Shown here piece after piece: positions 12,073 to 22,400 of a stretch of DNA of 44,534 nt. The stretch is from positions 1 through 44,534 of the forward strand of contig JAKLIX010000002.1 of the NCBI GenBank assembly GCA_022709385.1. Direction: 5' to 3'. The position numbers were made by a program, and so were the translations under genes. The notes under the pieces were generated by a model. It was not told where the DNA came from. It saw only the letters and a program-made list of their open reading frames with translations, and searched no databases. Source of the DNA: Bacteroidota bacterium (GTDB taxonomy: Bacteria; Bacteroidota; Bacteroidia; Bacteroidales; CAIXZF01). Positions within the stretch are counted from its first letter, which is position 1. Each line of letters starts with the position of its first letter.

Positions 12073-14475
12073 TTACGAGATTGCGCCCGTCAGGCGGATG
12101 ATGGTTCCCTTATTTTTTTCAGTCTGTATTTCAAAGTTTCCACCGATGTATTCCATCCGCTGCTTCATGTTCCTCATCCCGTTATTCCTTGCTGTGATGC
12201 CGGCCGGATCAAATCCCTTCCCGTTATCAGAGATGCTGATAATAAAGCGGTGGTCATGGCACTGAAAGACAAGTTCCACCCTATTGCCATTAGCATGTTT
12301 AACTATATTATGAATGGCTTCTTTAAGCACGAGGAACAAGCTGCGCTTCACCTCCGGGTTAAATACCACTTCAGTCTGTTCCTCGGGAAAATCCAGTACA
12401 GCCTGGTATGGCGTGTTCTCCAGATAACTCATAATATAAGTCCTGATATATGCATAAAAACCTTCAAGGTTGTCCCGGTCAGGATTGATGGCCCAGATGA
12501 TTTCTCCAAGCCTGTCGATGGTTTCCCTGGATGTTGCAACGATTTTGTTCATATCTTCCTCAAATCCTGTCGCCTGGCCCTGTTTTATATTTTCTTTCAC
12601 CAGCGTGGTGAGCCAGGAAATGCGGGTCAGACCGGAACTGATGTCGTCATGAATATCCTGTGAAATCCTTCGCCTGATGGTCTCATTCTCCTTCTGCTTC
12701 TCCGTCAGGATCAGTTGCTCCTGCGTTTGCTCCAGGTTCTGAAGGGTGGCCGACAATTCCCTGTTCAGACCATTGAGTTTCTGATTTGATTTTTTCTGCC
12801 TGGCATAGCCTCTGAATATTAAATAAAGAATAAAAATGCTCAGCAAGATCGCCACAAGCAGGATATTCCTTTGCAGCGAACGATTGCTCAGTTTCAGTCC
12901 CTGTACCAGGTTCTCCTGTTCTGAGAGGTTTAATTGCCTTTCCCTGTCCTTTTTCTCCATGCTTATCACCTGCAAATCAGCCATATTCTTCAAATACGCC
13001 AGCCGGTGTGACTCCACTTCCCTGTCACGCAAAGCGATGATAGCCGATTGAATACGCAGTTCCTGTTCCCGGTTCTTTGCCAGTAACAGTTCTTCATTCA
13101 GCCTGATGCTGACCTGCCTGGCCTCAGCTTCGGTAAGCTGTTGCCGGCATAGAAGATCCTTTTCCTTCAGGTTGAATTCATACTGCATTTCCTTACGGAC
13201 GATTTCCTCCCTGTTCTTCTCGTTTATGATTGAATCCCGGATCACCATGTACTTTTTGTTATATATATATGCGGAATCATATCGCATCAAATCCTCATAA
13301 ATATCGGCAAGGTTTTTAAGCGCCTCTTGTTGGTTTTTAATCGTATTCAGTTTTTGGGCGATGGCCAGGCCATTCATTCCTGTCAACACTGCAGAATCAT
13401 ACTGATGAAGATACCTGAATGCTTTCGATTTCACATAAAGGCAAAATGAGTAAGTCCCGCTCTGTTCCCTGCCCTGCATTGTTTTAATTGCCCGGTTTAC
13501 AAGCTCCATTGAAAAGAGATAGGGGTTTTCCGCCTGGCTGCCCATTTTATTGACCAGGCCTCCTTGAAGGACTTCATTCCATTCAGTATTGTTCATGTAA
13601 ATGGCTTCATTTGCCATATTTGAATAAGCGCTTGGCAGTGCCCTGGATTGCCTGATTTCTTCATAAATCGTGATCGCTTCCGCATGCATCTGCATGGCCT
13701 TTACTCTGTCTGTGCCTTGATACGTTAATGCAATATTCACATATAAATCAGCAATTTCCTTTTTCAGGTCAGTTTTAATTCTGATATCCAGTGATTTAAA
13801 GTAATACTCCCGTGCCTTGGCTTTATCATCGATGTAATTATACACATTGCCGATTTCATTAAACAAATTTGCCTGCATGATTTTATCCCCGGATTCAGTC
13901 GCTATGGCAAGGGCTTGAAGCAGTATATCAAGTGCCTTGGGGTAATTGGCTGCACGGGTGTAACATATCCCGAGGTTATTCATCGGTTTGCAAAGCTTAT
14001 CCACCATACCGGCAGACCTGAAAGTGTTGATTGATTTGGTATACCATTTTTCAGCTTCGACAAAGTCAGAGAGGTCCATGTAAAGGATACCGATGTTGCT
14101 TTGCAAATGACCTATATTGCTGGTATCACCGAGAAATTCATATTCAAGCAGGGACTTTTGGAAAAGCTTCAGTGCATTCTCAGGTTTCCCGGCAGCATAT
14201 TCTAACTGACCCCGGATATTCAGGGACCCGGCCAGCCTCATTTTTGCATTCAGTTGTTCTGCCAGGTCAATGGCCTTATCAGCATACCGGATGGCGTCCT
14301 TCAGGCTGGTTTTTCTGTATTCCAAGGCTATCTTCATATACAGCTTAACCATCTCCGTATCTTTCGCCGTCATCCTGCTTTCCGCCTGAAGCAAAGAATC
14401 AAGGCGGACTGCCTGGGAAAATACCTGAACAAAGGCAATCAGTAACAGCAGAAATAGCATGCATTTTCCAGCCAT
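12073..14475 (-). CDS. TPR-containing sensor histidine kinase (NarX/LytS-like, orphan)
   Basis: An 800-residue protein. Signal peptide MAGKCMLFLLLLIAFVQVFS, then about seven TPR units (residues about 40-420; e.g. ALKLFQKSLLEYEFLGDTSN), a long coiled coil (about 430-535), one membrane helix (NILLVAILLSIFILYLIFRG, about 537-556), a HisKA_3-type dimerisation domain with H-box RISQDIHDDISSGLTRI (about 600-616) and an HATPase with N-box EAIHNIVKHANGNR and G-box SDNGKGFDP, ending GNFEIQTEKNKGTIIRL. Topology: TPR sensor in periplasm, kinase inside. No response regulator is adjacent, so its partner is elsewhere (a NarL/LytR type would be expected). Confidence 0.9.
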   Translation of the reverse strand: MAGKCMLFLLLLIAFVQVFSQAVRLDSLLQAESRMTAKDTEMVKLYMKIALEYRKTSLKDAIRYADKAIDLAEQLNAKMRLAGSLNIRGQLEYAAGKPENALKLFQKSLLEYEFLGDTSNIGHLQSNIGILYMDLSDFVEAEKWYTKSINTFRSAGMVDKLCKPMNNLGICYTRAANYPKALDILLQALAIATESGDKIMQANLFNEIGNVYNYIDDKAKAREYYFKSLDIRIKTDLKKEIADLYVNIALTYQGTDRVKAMQMHAEAITIYEEIRQSRALPSAYSNMANEAIYMNNTEWNEVLQGGLVNKMGSQAENPYLFSMELVNRAIKTMQGREQSGTYSFCLYVKSKAFRYLHQYDSAVLTGMNGLAIAQKLNTIKNQQEALKNLADIYEDLMRYDSAYIYNKKYMVIRDSIINEKNREEIVRKEMQYEFNLKEKDLLCRQQLTEAEARQVSIRLNEELLLAKNREQELRIQSAIIALRDREVESHRLAYLKNMADLQVISMEKKDRERQLNLSEQENLVQGLKLSNRSLQRNILLVAILLSIFILYLIFRGYARQKKSNQKLNGLNRELSATLQNLEQTQEQLILTEKQKENETIRRRISQDIHDDISSGLTRISWLTTLVKENIKQGQATGFEEDMNKIVATSRETIDRLGEIIWAINPDRDNLEGFYAYIRTYIMSYLENTPYQAVLDFPEEQTEVVFNPEVKRSLFLVLKEAIHNIVKHANGNRVELVFQCHDHRFIISISDNGKGFDPAGITARNNGMRNMKQRMEYIGGNFEIQTEKNKGTIIRLTGAIS

Positions 14476-14584
14476 CCTGAATGATCTTTCTTGATGATAA
14501 CCAAAAATAATCCAAATCAGCTACAACACAATCAGACAATCAGTTGGTGTCATCATCCTGCCTCCTCGTAGCTGACAGAGGAAC

Positions 14585-14592
14585 CAAAGATA
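14585..14592 (-). promoter_or_regulatory. Probable -7 element for the orphan kinase gene
   Basis: Minus-strand TATCTTTG (14592-14585) matches TAnnTTTG exactly and lies about 110 nt upstream of the kinase ATG. A clear -33 TTG is not visible, so support is moderate. Confidence 0.4.
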
Positions 14593-14689
14593 ATAATCTT
14601 ATAATAAAAATTTTTCCTTCGCCATGGTAAAATCCAATTATTTTAATGTATATTTATCCGATGTGTTCAACCCTGAAAACGAAGTGGTC

Positions 14690-16009
14690 ATGAAAAAGGT
14701 ATGTTTGTTTATCTGGCTATCTATTGTATTTATTTTCAATGTATTAGCCCAAAAACCCACGATGTTGCTAAGTTTTACTGCATCGAATGGAACGAATTAT
14801 GAAATGCTAGACAGCATCAAGGTTATAAACCGTTCCGGCAGTGGAGACACTGTCATGCAGTGGCCCGACACAGTGATGAGTCTAAGCTGGCAAGGATTAC
14901 ATGAAGCATATAATGGTTCAGACCAGTTCGGCATATATAGTTCCTATCCGAATCCTTCAGCGTACTTCACCACCATCACCCTCTTCATTCCGAAACGCGG
15001 GACAGGTAAAATATCTGTGGTGCCTCTCTTGGGAAACCAAACGGCGGTTGATGAAAAAGTCATGGAGCCCGGATACCACACATACCGCTTCAGTACCCCT
15101 GGTCCTGGCGTATTCCTTATTACAGCGCATTGGGCGGGAAGGAACAGCTGTACCAAGTGTCTTCAAACCGGCACAAGCGGACTTGCAAACCCAAGCCTGG
15201 AGTATATTGCGTACGAACCTGCAAACCACAACCAGAAAGCAGCGGGAAATATACAGACGTTCCAGTTTCTTCCGGGAGATACGCTGCTGTACGTCGGTTA
15301 TGCCGGAGGCAGTCAATCCGGGATAACAGATAATCCTGCAGGCAGCAAGAATTATACCTTCCAGTTTGCCACCAACTTGCCCTGTATCGGCAATGCGACC
15401 GTTCAATATGCCGGGCAGGTTTACAACACCATCCAGGTGTTCAGCCAGTGCTGGTTAAAAGAGAACCTGAATGTCGGAACGATGATCCCGGGCACTCAGG
15501 CTCAAACAGATAACGGTACCATAGAGAAATACTGTTATGTAAACAGTCCTGACAGCTGTGCCAAATATGGCGGCCTGTATCAGTGGAATGAAATGATGCA
15601 ATACATGCTGCAGCCGGGAACCCAGGGAATATGTCCGCCGGGTTGGCGTATCCCGACAGATGATGACTGGAAGATACTGGAGGGGGCTGTTGACAGCCAG
15701 TTCGGCATTGGTGATCCTGAATGGGATGCCACCTGGTCGAGGGGATTTGATGCAGGGTCAAATCTGAAGACAAGTACCGGATGGATAACGGGCAACGGAA
15801 CCAACCTTTATGGTTTCTCAGGTTTACCGGCCGGTGAACGTTTTGATGCGGGAACTTTCATTGAAGTGGGTGAGTTCAGTTATTGGTGGAGTTCCAATCA
15901 GGCGGACAGCACTTTTGCCTGGTACCGTTACATTTTTTCGGATCCGGTAATTTACAGGAGTTCTTTCAGTAAGAAGGATGGTTATAGTGTCCGGTGTCTT
16001 AAAAACTAA
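14690..16009 (+). CDS. Secreted protein with FISUMP (Fibrobacter succinogenes major paralogous) domain
   Basis: A 439-residue protein; ATG 14690 gives the signal peptide MKKVCLFIWLSIVFIFNVLA with cleavage after LAQ (an earlier in-frame ATG at 14624 would put 22 polar residues ahead of it). Residues about 70-215 are a beta-rich N-terminal part. The FISUMP domain fills about 235-439 with its typical landmarks: YNTIQVFSQCWLKENLNVGT, CPPGWRIPTDDDWKIL, GFSGLPAGER, YWWSSNQADST and the end DGYSVRCLKN. The domain is C-type-lectin-like and common in surface proteins of Bacteroidota; ligand unknown. No T9SS tail is present. Confidence 0.85.
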   Translation: MKKVCLFIWLSIVFIFNVLAQKPTMLLSFTASNGTNYEMLDSIKVINRSGSGDTVMQWPDTVMSLSWQGLHEAYNGSDQFGIYSSYPNPSAYFTTITLFIPKRGTGKISVVPLLGNQTAVDEKVMEPGYHTYRFSTPGPGVFLITAHWAGRNSCTKCLQTGTSGLANPSLEYIAYEPANHNQKAAGNIQTFQFLPGDTLLYVGYAGGSQSGITDNPAGSKNYTFQFATNLPCIGNATVQYAGQVYNTIQVFSQCWLKENLNVGTMIPGTQAQTDNGTIEKYCYVNSPDSCAKYGGLYQWNEMMQYMLQPGTQGICPPGWRIPTDDDWKILEGAVDSQFGIGDPEWDATWSRGFDAGSNLKTSTGWITGNGTNLYGFSGLPAGERFDAGTFIEVGEFSYWWSSNQADSTFAWYRYIFSDPVIYRSSFSKKDGYSVRCLKN

Positions 16010-16498
16010 ATTGTCCTGTAACCACAGAATACAGAAAAATTCAGCTTTTTAACACTATTTCTTCACGGGTTCAGCAGGAACGTTCCACTTTGATCAGTTT
16101 TTGCTTGACAAAAGATCGATGTTTCCTTATATTTGAACGACGTTCTTCGACGATCTTAGGTCTGATTTCCAGCTATGATGTGATTACCTGCCAGCACAGG
16201 CAGTGAATTCAATTTACTGACTGTGTATTGCCTCAGCTGACATAACAGGCAAACTCCCTCTCTCGAATTTCTAGTGCATAGTTATATCGTTACAAGCGCA
16301 CTCTGTTTATTAAGATAATACGAATGTATTATATATCTTTTTATGCAAATAACCTGGAAATTCATGATCAGGAGATGGTCGGTCGACAGGCATGAAACAT
16401 CAGGTTCAGGGACATAATCGGTCAGTCTTTACCAAAAATGAACATTTCATTGCATTAAATATGAACGTTATAATGAATCATCCATAAAAAATCCCGGT
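16010..16498 (+). promoter_or_regulatory. Intergenic region with promoter and long leader of the giant gene
   Basis: TTG (16105-16107) and TATATTTG (16128-16135) are spaced by 20 bases, a near-ideal Bacteroidota promoter. Initiation near 16,141 would give a leader of about 358 nt before ATG 16499. I see a small dyad GAACGACGTTC (16135-16145) at the start of the transcript and no convincing gene. A 31-codon frame at 16,393 is not supported. Confidence 0.6.
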
Positions 16499-19400
16499 AT
16501 GAAAAAAGTGAAATTTTCCGCCTTCCCTCTTTTGGCAATCATTGTGCTGTTCTTTGCAGATGCAGCCAAAGTTCACTCTCAGGAGACACTCCTCTCAGAT
16601 GTCGCCGATACAACTTATTGGTCACCAGATTATTACGTATTCACAAACGCAAATAACTATTGGTGTGCGGTGGGTGTCAGATCTTCGGTTACCAGTGATT
16701 TTTGGGAGATATCGCTTTATGAAGATGCGGGTTTCGATCCTCCGCCCCTTGCTTCCTCGTTATATGGTACAGTCAGCTATGTTGTGGTGGACAACAACCA
16801 TGCACCACTCGTGGAGCGGGGCATTTACCTTGAACAGCTTGTTGGCATGGATGCTGCAACCATTGAGTTTGAAGGTGGGAGCCAGATTCTTTCAAACGGG
16901 ACAAATTCGAATATCACGTGGCCTGCAGGAGACGTGGTAAAGATGTGGGATATATACCTTCAGCCGGGTGAGTATTTCTGCAATCTGACTTTGAATTCAG
17001 GAACGGCCGACCTGGGGATAGCGCTTTTCGGATCGGACAACGCACCCTACTATGCAGACAGGGATGATTATATATCAGCAGCGGATGTCAACGGCCCGGG
17101 CGCAAATGAAACATTCAGCTTTACTATCACCTCTGCCGACTGGTATGGCATCTGTGTACATGCCAATAACGCCTCACCGGCAAATTTTAACATCAATTTT
17201 GGTCAGCCCGGGCACTGGACAGGCACGGTCTCAAGTAACTGGAATACTGCTGCGAACTGGTCTGACGGCTTGGCACCGACCATTGCCACTGATGTGACCA
17301 TTGCTTCGGGAACACCTTTCGCTCCCATGATCAACGCTTACGACGCTGCCGTATGCAATCATTTAAACATGATTTCCGGAGGAGTTCTTACGATGGGTAC
17401 AGGAAGCGTGCTGTATATGTGGGGCGACCTGAATACGGATGCAGGCCAATTGCTGATGAACGGGGATGCAGCCTTGTACTTTAACGGTGAAAGCGGGGCA
17501 AGCTGGAGTGATGCCAATCAAAATGACAGCTATACCAACATCAGGCTGAATAAGAATGATCCCATCAATGTCTTGGCAATCATGCAGGATGTCACCCTTT
17601 CAGGTACATGCTGGCTTTATGGAGGAACGCTGTTTATCAGCGGGACGCATACACTGACTATTAACGATGATTACATGGCGGCACTTGATATCGATAGTGG
17701 TGCCAGACTGGAGGTAGATGGTGACAATGTAATTGTTGCGGGTGGTATCCAGTTCAGAAACGGAAGTCAGGCAGATATCACAAGCGGAAACATATACTGC
17801 GGAGGTTACTTTATAGTTGAAAACAACCCCGCCTATGACATTGTTTTCACCGGTGGCACACTGATCATGAACGGTACAGAAGACCAGCATTTCCGGGATG
17901 CTGACGGAGGGAACCTCAGTTTGTACAACCTCACAATCGACAAAGCTTCCGGAAACTGTTACCTCGAGTATGACAACCTGAATGTCAGGGGAGATTTACT
18001 GATCTCCCAGGGCTGTCTGAGTGCTCGCTCCTATCCTACATCACCTGACTGGCGAAATATAAGACTAGGTGGCAACTGGACCAATAATGAAGGATCTGCG
18101 GGATTTGAGGAAGGAGCGGGCAGAGTCACCTTTGATGGTCCTTCATACCAGCAGAATATCAACAACAACGAGAGCTTTCATATACTTGAAGTCAATAAGA
18201 CACTCGGCGGATCGCTTAGCATCCCGTCTGCCATAGTGCTGTGCAACCAGTATGACTGGACAGCAGGCGGTATCAGTGTATTTACCGGAAGCTTCACTGC
18301 CGCCGACCTGCTCGATAACGGAATCATGGGTTCATGGTCGCTAAGTCCAGGCGGAACCATCGATATAACCAACAACGACGGTTATATTGATCTGAATGGC
18401 TCCATCAGTATGACAGGCGGTAACTTTTACGTACACGGCGGTACTACAGACAGTTACTGGCCATACTTCGACAATGCTTCCATTACCATGAGCGGTGGCA
18501 ACCTCGATTTTACAGATAAAGGGATTCTGGTTTATAACGCATCCTCCTACACGCTTACAGAAAACATCACCGGAGGTTTTATCCGGACAGCCGGAGGATT
18601 CAGGGTGGAAAGTCCGGACTTTTCCCCGGCCGGCGGGGCCGTGGAAATGTACGGAGCACAGGAAGCAAACCTGCATACCATCAACGGCGGCTTTCTGAAT
18701 CATTTGCTGATCAATAAAGGCGGATCATTAAAGCAAGGCGAAGCTGCGGACAAAAGGTATGTGGATGTCAGGCAGGGCAATAAAAGCACTGATGGCCCGA
18801 TGGATTTAAACACCGCAAACATTGACAACAGCCTGGATGTCAATGGTAATCTTTTTATTAATTCCGGAATCCTCCGTGCAAATGCAAATACCATCAGGGT
18901 CGGAGGCGGCTGGTCAAACCTGGTGGGCGATCCGGGCTTTAACGAGGGCAGCAGCCAGGTTATTTTCGATGGTCCGTCACAGTCTGTCATTACCACCAAC
19001 GAAAGCTTTTACAACCTCACCCTCGATAAAACGTACGCCGGCTTCGACGGACTTGAATTCGGAACCTCCGTTACCGTTAACGCCAATCTTTCGCTGACCG
19101 ACGGTACGCTGGAGTTAAATCCCTTCGCGGTGCTCGATGTGGGATTGAACGTCACCATTGCCGATGGTGCCGGCCTGAATGCCGATGATGGCGGAAACAT
19201 TGAGATATACTGCGGCGGAAGTTGGCTCGATGAGAATACGATTTACAATAATCAAAAGGGATTCTCTGCAGGAAACACATCATCCGTGATTTTCGATGCT
19301 CCTCCGGGCCTGAGTGTTCAGGTAATCAAGGAGAAAGCTCCCTTCAACGATGTACATATCTTTTCAGGAGCACCTTATGTAAGACCCGATGCCACCTTCA

Positions 19401-22400
19401 GGACCATAAGCTGCAAAAACATGTCAATAGATGGTGGCAAGCTTCACCTGGGAGGCGGAAGACTCACTGTTACCAATGATCTTGACATATTCGGGATCCT
19501 GAGCATGAATTCGGTCAGTGATTCAGTGGTCGTCGGTGACGACATCAGCTGGAAACCGGGCTCCGGAGATGACGTTACAGATGGAAAAATATTTACAGGG
19601 GGTGACTGGACGTTCGCCAGTGGGACCAATGCTTCACTGGGAGCAGGAAACACAGTGTATTTCACAAATATTTCGACCTCGCTTATACGCAGTGATGATA
19701 TTGATGCAGCCTTCGGCAGCCTTGTGATAGGGAAACCGTCGGGTCCCTGGGCCGACACATATATACACGGCTCATCGTCAGATACCTTGCGCGTAAACGG
19801 TTCCATGACTGTAAATGGCGGAAACCGCTTCCATATTCAGGATAAAGATCTGATAGTAAACCAAAACCTTGAGATACAGAACCTTGGAGAGATGAACCTG
19901 ACAAATGGCTCGCTTATAAACCATCATGACAGTTTCATCCTCGACGGTTACCTGAATGTAATGAATGGAGATGTCCTGATGCATGGCACCTTTGAATTGC
20001 CGGCTACAGGAAAAATAGAAATCAATACCGGCAATTTCACCAGTGATGCCCCACTGTCAGCCCTGCTCTGGCAAGAAATATCCGGCACTTTTCAAATCAG
20101 TGGCGGAACATTCAAAATCACTCACAATGCCCTCCTTTTTGCGCCAGGTTGTACTGATATAATCAGCGGGGGCGAGATTATCGTCGGGAACGGATTCTCC
20201 GCCTTGTCTCCCGGCACTTTTGAACCTTCAGCCGGTAAAGTGAAATTGAATTACAACGGTCCTGATGCCTTTGCAAACATCCACTGCTCCAATGGTAATT
20301 ATTTCCGGAACCTTGAAATTTCAGGTAAAATATCGCTTCAGACAAATATCCTCGTTAAAAATAATCTTCAGATTACATCGGGTTTTCTGAATTCCCAGGT
20401 GTTTGATATCTATATCGGAGGAAACTGGACAAATACAGTCGGGCCAGCCGGGTTTCTGGAAAACAGCCAGAAGGTTGTCTTTAATGGAACCGGCCTGCAG
20501 TATTGCTATGGGGAAGAATTTAACGTTTTGGAAAACAATAAACTCACAGGTGAGTTGATCATACCTGCAGCTGCAAACGTGCACTGCAACAACTACGATT
20601 GGACGGCAGGCAAGCTCAAGGCTGACGGTGGCAGTTTCGTTGCTGATGATCTGAACGACAGTGGTTTGTACGGAACATACCAAATTACTTCCAATGGTGG
20701 CAACCTCGAGTTACACCAGGATAATTCGCAATATACCGACCTGAACGGATATCTTTTCATCGACGGCGGCCACATGAAGGTAATGGGCGGAGACGGGGCC
20801 AGTTACTGGCCTTACGCCGCGGATGCCGGGATTCAGATGTCCGGCGGAGTGCTTGAATTCATTGACAACGGCATTTACCTGCATGATTCACCCTTCTTCA
20901 ATCTGACGGAGAACGTCACCGGTGGTATTATCCGCACCAATAAAAGCTTTCATGGCCTGCGTGATGATTTTAATCCGACTGGCGGTACCACCCAACTCCT
21001 GGGTGGCGGAAATGCCGAATTCGGCCTTCCTTCCGGAAGTTGTTTCCATCATGTGCTTATCAGCAAATATCCTGATGATACGGTAAAACAATTACTCCCC
21101 ATCCTTATCAATGGTAACTTGTCCATTGAAGATGCCGTGTATGACATGAGTTTTAAGACGACCCATATTGGTGAGAACCTCGACGTCAACGATGGTGGTA
21201 CACTCTTCAGTGAAGCAGGTGCAGAACTCATGCTGGCCAACGGTAAAACACTGAGTGTCAACAGCGGAGGAAAACTGATTTTCAATGGCAGTCCTGGTAA
21301 CTTTGCTATGATCGGTTCATTATATCCGGCATCCTTTTATAACCTTGATATTCAAGCGGGGGCGGAATTAGCAGCACAATACACTATTTTCAGCAACATG
21401 GGTATTAATGGATTGAATGTCAAGGCGGGAGCGGCCGTGGATCCGGTAAATCCATTAAGGGGTTGTCAGTTTCTTGGCGGTATAAACGGCGGAACCCTCT
21501 TAACCCTGGATAACAGTCAGACTCTCAGTATTCATGATGCGGTATTCCCTGCCAATATCTGGAGTGGCTTGTATAATGTCTCAAAGACCCAGGATCAGGG
21601 TCAGGTTTACTTTATTGACTACAGCGGTGCTTTTTCCGGGGAGACTTACGAACAGGACTCATTCGGCAGAATATTCTGGCTTACACCATTGACCCTGACG
21701 GTATCATCTGTACCGGCTGAAATTTGCCAGGGGAATCCGGTACAATTACTTGCCATGCCAATCGGGGGATTACCGCCTTATACTTACCAATGGTCGCCCG
21801 CAGTCAGCCTGTCGGATCCGCTGATTGCCAATCCAATAGCAAATCCGGCCACAAATACCACATATTATGTTACTCTCACAGATTCTTATGGTAATTCTGT
21901 CACTGACAGTGTGCTGGTTACTGTACATCCTTCACCTTCAGTTGATATTGGCAACGAATGGATCGGGATGTTTGCAGGCACTTCGGCGATAATTGGCGGT
22001 AGCGTCGGTGGCGGAGCACCTCCTTACATTTACCAGTGGACACCGGCTATTTATTGTGGTGATCCGAGCGCGTTGATAACCTCGGTCACCCCTCCTTCCA
22101 CAACATTGTTTACACTGCTTGTCACGGACGCAGCCGGTTGTACAGGCATCGACAGCATCAGCGTGATTGTATACCCGGCAGCCATGTGTATACTGGATGG
22201 ACACCTCAGGTATCTGAACGCTGACGATACACCCTTGTCGCAGGTAAGCGTAATCCTCAGCCAGTCCGGTACCCCTGTGGATACTACAATGACTGATACA
22301 GACGGATTATTTAACTTCGGCTTAATGTTGCCGGGGGATTATCATTTGCATTGTGAATCTTCAACTCCCTGGGGTGGTGTAAATGCCGCAGATGCCTTGC

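Noticed and set aside
16393..16488. 31-codon frame in the leader of the giant gene
   Set aside because: No composition or similarity signal distinguishes it from chance; not annotated.
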